A DNA stretch of 64,000 nt from Taenia hydatigena (taxonomy: Eukaryota; Platyhelminthes; Cestoda; Cyclophyllidea; Taeniidae), in contig JADWOT020001680.1 in the NCBI GenBank assembly GCA_036345935.2, forward strand, positions 1-64,000. The letters run 5' to 3'. Made by a program: the position numbers and the translations under genes. The notes below the pieces were generated by a model. That model made no database searches. It was given only the letters and a program-made list of their open reading frames with translations, and had not been told where the DNA came from. Shown here in pieces: positions 61,851 through 64,000 of the stretch (within the stretch, counting starts at the first letter, position 1; the number at the start of each line of letters is the position of its first letter).

Positions 61851-64000
61851 AAGAAGACTACACTGGTCATAATAAACCTTTCTTTGACGTAGATAATGGT
61901 CTGCAAATTAAAAATTGTATTTCTGTTGTGGCTCGGAAGATGGCCAGCTCAATAAGAGCAAAATAATGCACTCGTAAACTTAAGAACACGAGTAAAGTCA
62001 ATGCGAAGGGCAAATGACGTAAATTGCACTCCTGACTGGAGTTTAAGTCCCCAGTAGAGATTGAATTGCTCAGTGATCTGCCCCTTGGTAGGAATTAGTG
62101 GTATTTTGGAGGGACAAAACAGCTAACAACGGACAATTAAGTAGAGCGTTAGGCTACCGAAATGTCTAATGACGCAAAGGTAGAATTCTGAGCACAATGA
62201 AGTATAGTGTAAGGAGCCAAACGAGTCCAAAGACAGTAATAAAGATCAAACAACGCGATAGTACACCACCGGACTCAAATCAAATCACATCGGTTGCATA
62301 GTGACGCTAAACTACTGGCTAGAGCTCAAGCGCATTTTTGAGATTAAATACCTGTATGGTTAAGGTCTAGGGGGTAATCTGGCTTTTTATATGGACCAAT
62401 GACGCAATAACGGAGCACTAACAATGCAGAAAACTGTGTAGTATTTGACAGAAGACTGAAACCTCAGACAGGGTGCCAGGTCATCATAAGCGTTACATGA
62501 GTTGGTAATGCGTCCTCAAACAAGGCGATTTGCATGCCTGAGGTCATACAACAAGTCACTGCTGTCCCCAGCGCTCACCATGGTCAGCCTTTGGTGTCAT
62601 TCAGCCAACGGTGCCAATTATAAAATTTTCAATGTGATGAAGGGATGCTTGAAGGCTGTCACCTAGTCCCTCTGACGATTCTACACTATCTGAAGTTGCA
62701 TCGAATTTCGAAAACTTATTCAGAGACAAATAATATTGTTTTTACAGTAAATATTTTAGTCAAACTCAAAAAGTTTAGTAAGTTATGAAGTGCATGTCTA
62801 TAGCTCTGTGTGAATTCACAGGCACAAACCGTGGTGACTAAAAATCCTGCTGCCCTAACACAGGCGATATACACTTCGATTATTATATTAGTCGCCAGCG
62901 GCCATCAGCTTAGTAAAATCTGTCTGATTTGGTGCTGACCTGATCTGCTATGTAGAGAATCACCCGTGACCATCAAGACATCAGCTCAAAACACAGGTAA
63001 TACAAATTTTCACCCTCACAACGCGTTCATTTGCTACCTGCCAAATGCTGGATACGCCTGATTATGAGTACATCGCTTACCTGTACCTTTTGCATAAGGC
63101 TTTCCAAAATTCAAATGCATTTTTCCACGAGATATGAATTCACGTTTGCCAGTGAATGTGGCCACTACTTAAACTGCATTTAATTGACACTTCCAAGGTT
63201 GATTACCTCTTGCGTCTCAACGGCGAAGACTATTTGAAGTGGACCACTTCATCTCACACACCTCGTTTATATCTATCAATAAGCAAATTTATCATCCCCT
63301 ACGCAAACTCATTCAATCCTCACGTTCTTCTGTTTGCAAAAAACCACAAAAAAGGAAAAATTTACAAGTGATGTAAAATTAACAGAAACATACAATGCTG
63401 CAGAGACTCCACCATAGCTTGGCAAGGAAGACGTAGGCATTGGAATCAGTAAGGATTCAGGTTTTAGGGGGTTTTATGCTGTTCCGCGTTAGAATGTTGC
63501 CGGAAGACACAATTAATCTCTCTAGTATCCCCTCTCCTTCTTGACGCTTGGACTTTATGAACTTCACGATGGCAGCGTTGTTTCTACACCGACAAATGCA
63601 CATAAAATCCGTTTTGGACAGCGAACCTCTCGTCTGCATTCGATCCACACATCATCGGCACTCGGACCTGCTAAACGAAAACAGCAAGCATGGGTTGGGA
63701 GCAGCTTTGTTCAATACGAAGAGAATAAGGTCTAAACAGAGGTGATGGTTGCAATAACAACATCTTAGTAGAGAACCGGTCCACTTTCTTTCTTCCTTTT
63801 CTCCTTTATTTACTTCACATTGCGTGTTGCAGTTGTCCATGCACCTGCGAATGCAATCTGCGAGGCTTCATTTTTTACTACATCAGCAGTGGTGCACTTA
63901 GTCTTTGGATGGCACGGTCGATCCCATTCTGACCTAATTGCACACTACTGCTCCTAATGTCACTGCTTCATTCTTTAGCACTACTTAGTTCAAAACAGCA

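Larger units (their letters stand above)
58970..64000 (+). repeat. Right copy of the >5-kb direct duplication
   Basis: Matches 1-5179 from its first base and continues to the window end. The offset is 58969 at the start and 58818-58821 from about 2670 on, after several small deletions in this copy. Whether the match extends left of 58970 cannot be seen, because the partner starts at the window edge. It carries an SL RNA copy at 60721-60823 and a decayed zinc-finger exon at 61642-61850. Confidence 0.95.

Noticed and set aside
1..64000. Transposon, provirus, prophage or CRISPR content
   Set aside because: No reverse transcriptase, integrase, transposase, capsid-like or Cas text and no regularly spaced short repeats were found in any frame I read; the end repeats lack LTR-like ends within view.

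Overview
This window looks like nuclear DNA of a parasitic flatworm, most probably a tapeworm (cestode). The strongest evidence is a spliced-leader (SL) RNA gene at 1903-2006. It has a 37-nt leader ending in ATG, an immediate GTGAGT splice donor, a leader/donor stem, two further hairpins and a single-stranded Sm-like site, and it closely resembles the SL of Echinococcus and Taenia as I remember it. Everything else fits a eukaryote: coding signal comes in short exons bounded by GT and AG, reading frames are short and interrupted, and there are diverged dispersed repeats. I see no bacterial operon, prophage, CRISPR array, tRNA, rRNA or intact transposon.

Layout. 1-5179 and 58970-64000 are two direct copies of one sequence, about 58.8 kb apart and cut by the two window edges. 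Each carries an SL RNA gene and a decayed zinc-finger exon; the right SL copy has changes at its first leader base and in both downstream stems. 11847-14975 holds a TATA-like box and a roughly nine-exon gene for a signal-peptide-bearing surface or secreted protein, with several frame breaks. 25403-25893 (minus strand) is a dead protein kinase resembling G-protein-coupled receptor kinases. 26623-27254 (minus) is a decayed homeobox exon pair resembling the NK-2 class. 51864-53011 (minus) is a five-exon C2H2 zinc-finger gene, nearly intact, with one frameshift and one stop codon; its zinc-finger exon is related to the decayed exons in the end repeats. Exon-like fragments that I cannot identify lie at 43.2-43.8 kb and 47.3-48.3 kb, and a possible small secreted Cys-containing protein at 36868-37104.

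The rest is mostly non-coding and rich in old repeats: a B/A element family (20.9, 34.1, 35.9 and 38.7-39.5 kb), a pair at 17.9 and 45.2 kb, a local direct pair at 32.2 and 32.9 kb, and a diverged tandem array with units of about 171-188 bp at 40.5-41.2 kb.

Taken together, the window is a gene-poor, repeat-rich tract in which the most clearly functional element is the SL RNA gene, used in trans-splicing, and most protein-coding pieces look broken. The breaks could be genuine pseudogenisation or, in part, uncorrected long-read indels; expression data would separate these. The two end copies are what one would see if the window spanned one period of a tandem duplication of about 59 kb, but a dispersed duplication or an assembly artefact cannot be excluded.
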